Source: Streptomyces niveus (GTDB taxonomy: Bacteria; Actinomycetota; Actinomycetes; Streptomycetales; Streptomycetaceae). Taken from it: 64,000 nucleotides of DNA. Where the stretch lies: contig NZ_CP018047.1 in the NCBI RefSeq assembly GCF_002009175.1, positions 5,828,001 through 5,892,000 on the forward strand. Reading direction: 5' to 3'. Below, one piece after another: positions 63,414 to 64,000 of the stretch. A program made the translations under genes and the position numbers. Under the pieces are notes generated by a model that worked only from the letters and a program-made list of their open reading frames with translations, ran no database searches and was not told the DNA's origin. Each line of letters begins with the position of its first letter. Position 1 is the stretch's first letter.

Positions 63414-64000
63414 ATGGCCCGCAGAGCTCCCGCCCTCGCGCTCGCCCTAGTGGCAGGCGCGGCCGCCCTCGTCGCTCCCGGAAGCCCCGCCCAGGCGGCG
63501 CCTCCCGGCCAGAAGGACGTCACCGCCGTCCTGTTCGAGTGGCGGTTCGACTCCGTGGCCAAGGCCTGTACCGACAGCCTCGGCCCCGACGGATTCGGCT
63601 ACGTCCAGGTCTCCCCGCCCCAGGAGCACATCCAGGGCGGCCAGTGGTGGACCTCGTACCAGCCCGTCAGCTACAAGATCGCCGGCCGGCTCGGCGACCG
63701 CGCCGCCTTCCAGTCCATGGTCAACACCTGCCACGCCGCCGGTGTGAAGGTCGTCGCCGACGCCGTCATCAACCACATGTCGGCCGGATCGGGCACCGGC
63801 ACCGGCGGCACGTCGTACAGCAAGTACGAGTACCCCGGCATCTATTCGGGCGCCGACATGGACGACTGCCGCTCGCAGATCAGCAACTACGGCGACCGCG
63901 GCAACGTGCAGAACTGCGAACTCGTCGGACTCGCCGACCTCGACACCGGTGAGGACTACGTACGCGGCCGGATCGCCACCTACCTCAACGACCTGCTGTC
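63414..64000 (+). CDS. Secreted alpha-amylase, 5' part
   Basis: The first 195 residues of a GH13 alpha-amylase that would degrade starch outside the cell. The signal peptide [28 protein letters not shown] ends near residue 28. The mature start [44 protein letters not shown] and the conserved region I DAVINHM (in [15 protein letters not shown]) are typical of Streptomyces amylases. The gene runs off the right edge. GGAGGA precedes ATG 63414. Its promoter region carries mal-type operators. Confidence 0.93.
   Translation, partial: MARRAPALALALVAGAAALVAPGSPAQAAPPGQKDVTAVLFEWRFDSVAKACTDSLGPDGFGYVQVSPPQEHIQGGQWWTSYQPVSYKIAGRLGDRAAFQSMVNTCHAAGVKVVADAVINHMSAGSGTGTGGTSYSKYEYPGIYSGADMDDCRSQISNYGDRGNVQNCELVGLADLDTGEDYVRGRIATYLNDLL

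Overview
The window is a chromosomal stretch of a Streptomyces-type actinomycete. The DNA is very GC-rich, genes nearly all end codons in G or C, GTG and TTG starts are frequent, several genes appear leaderless, and the order malR / malEFG / aglA / amylase next to glnE, nadE and the glutamine synthetase paralogue glnA2 is the one known from Streptomyces coelicolor. I see no tRNA, rRNA, CRISPR array, insertion sequence, integrase or phage module. This is mostly core or conserved genus-level sequence.

Layout. 1-1.9 kb: the 3' end of an MGT-type glycosyltransferase and a PKS-type alpha/beta hydrolase. 1.9-16 kb: single metabolic, transport and regulatory genes (aldo/keto reductase, PhzF-like protein, SDR, Tat-exported PhoD phosphatase, Gfo/Idh/MocA oxidoreductase, Bcr/CflA exporter, lipoprotein, Rsm22 methyltransferase, DDAH, TetR, a small prim-pol-like protein). 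16-25.3 kb: an iron/heme island. A heme ABC importer (hmuTUV-like) and a fourth coupled lipoprotein run leftward, two HtaA-domain heme-binding surface proteins run rightward from the same iron box, and a heme oxygenase has its own iron box. 25.4-31 kb: methionine aminopeptidase, MFS exporter, F420-NADP oxidoreductase and a site-2-protease-like protein. 30.9-34.7 kb: a large AfsR/SARP-type regulator interrupted by a one-base frameshift. 34.9-40.5 kb: DrrAB-type ABC exporter, panB, and an EmrB-type exporter with an operator over its -10 box and a TetR gene downstream. 40.7-51 kb: EEP-family hydrolase, nadE, CBS protein, DUF305/DUF3105 genes, MarR, ArsR-VOC operon, glnA2, a TauE/SafE permease and a PPOX flavoprotein. 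51.3-55.5 kb: glnE and a PAP2 protein. 55.5-64 kb: the maltose/maltodextrin system.

How the genes work together. In the heme island, surface HtaA proteins would take up heme, hmuTUV would import it, and heme oxygenase would release iron. Both iron boxes fit repression by a DtxR-family regulator (DmdR/IdeR type). In the mal region a secreted alpha-amylase (cut by the window end) would make maltodextrins, MalEFG would import them (the ATPase must be encoded elsewhere), and the cytoplasmic GH13 enzyme would split them. Two closely similar LacI repressors flank the operon, and recurring TTGC/GCAA motifs sit in both large regulatory gaps.

The points most worth checking are the HtaA repeat that has lost its conserved histidine, the uncharacterised lipoprotein coupled to hmuTUV, the frameshift in the AfsR-like gene, the twin LacI regulators with shared operator motifs, and the ArsR promoter whose operator fills the space between the -35 and -10 boxes.
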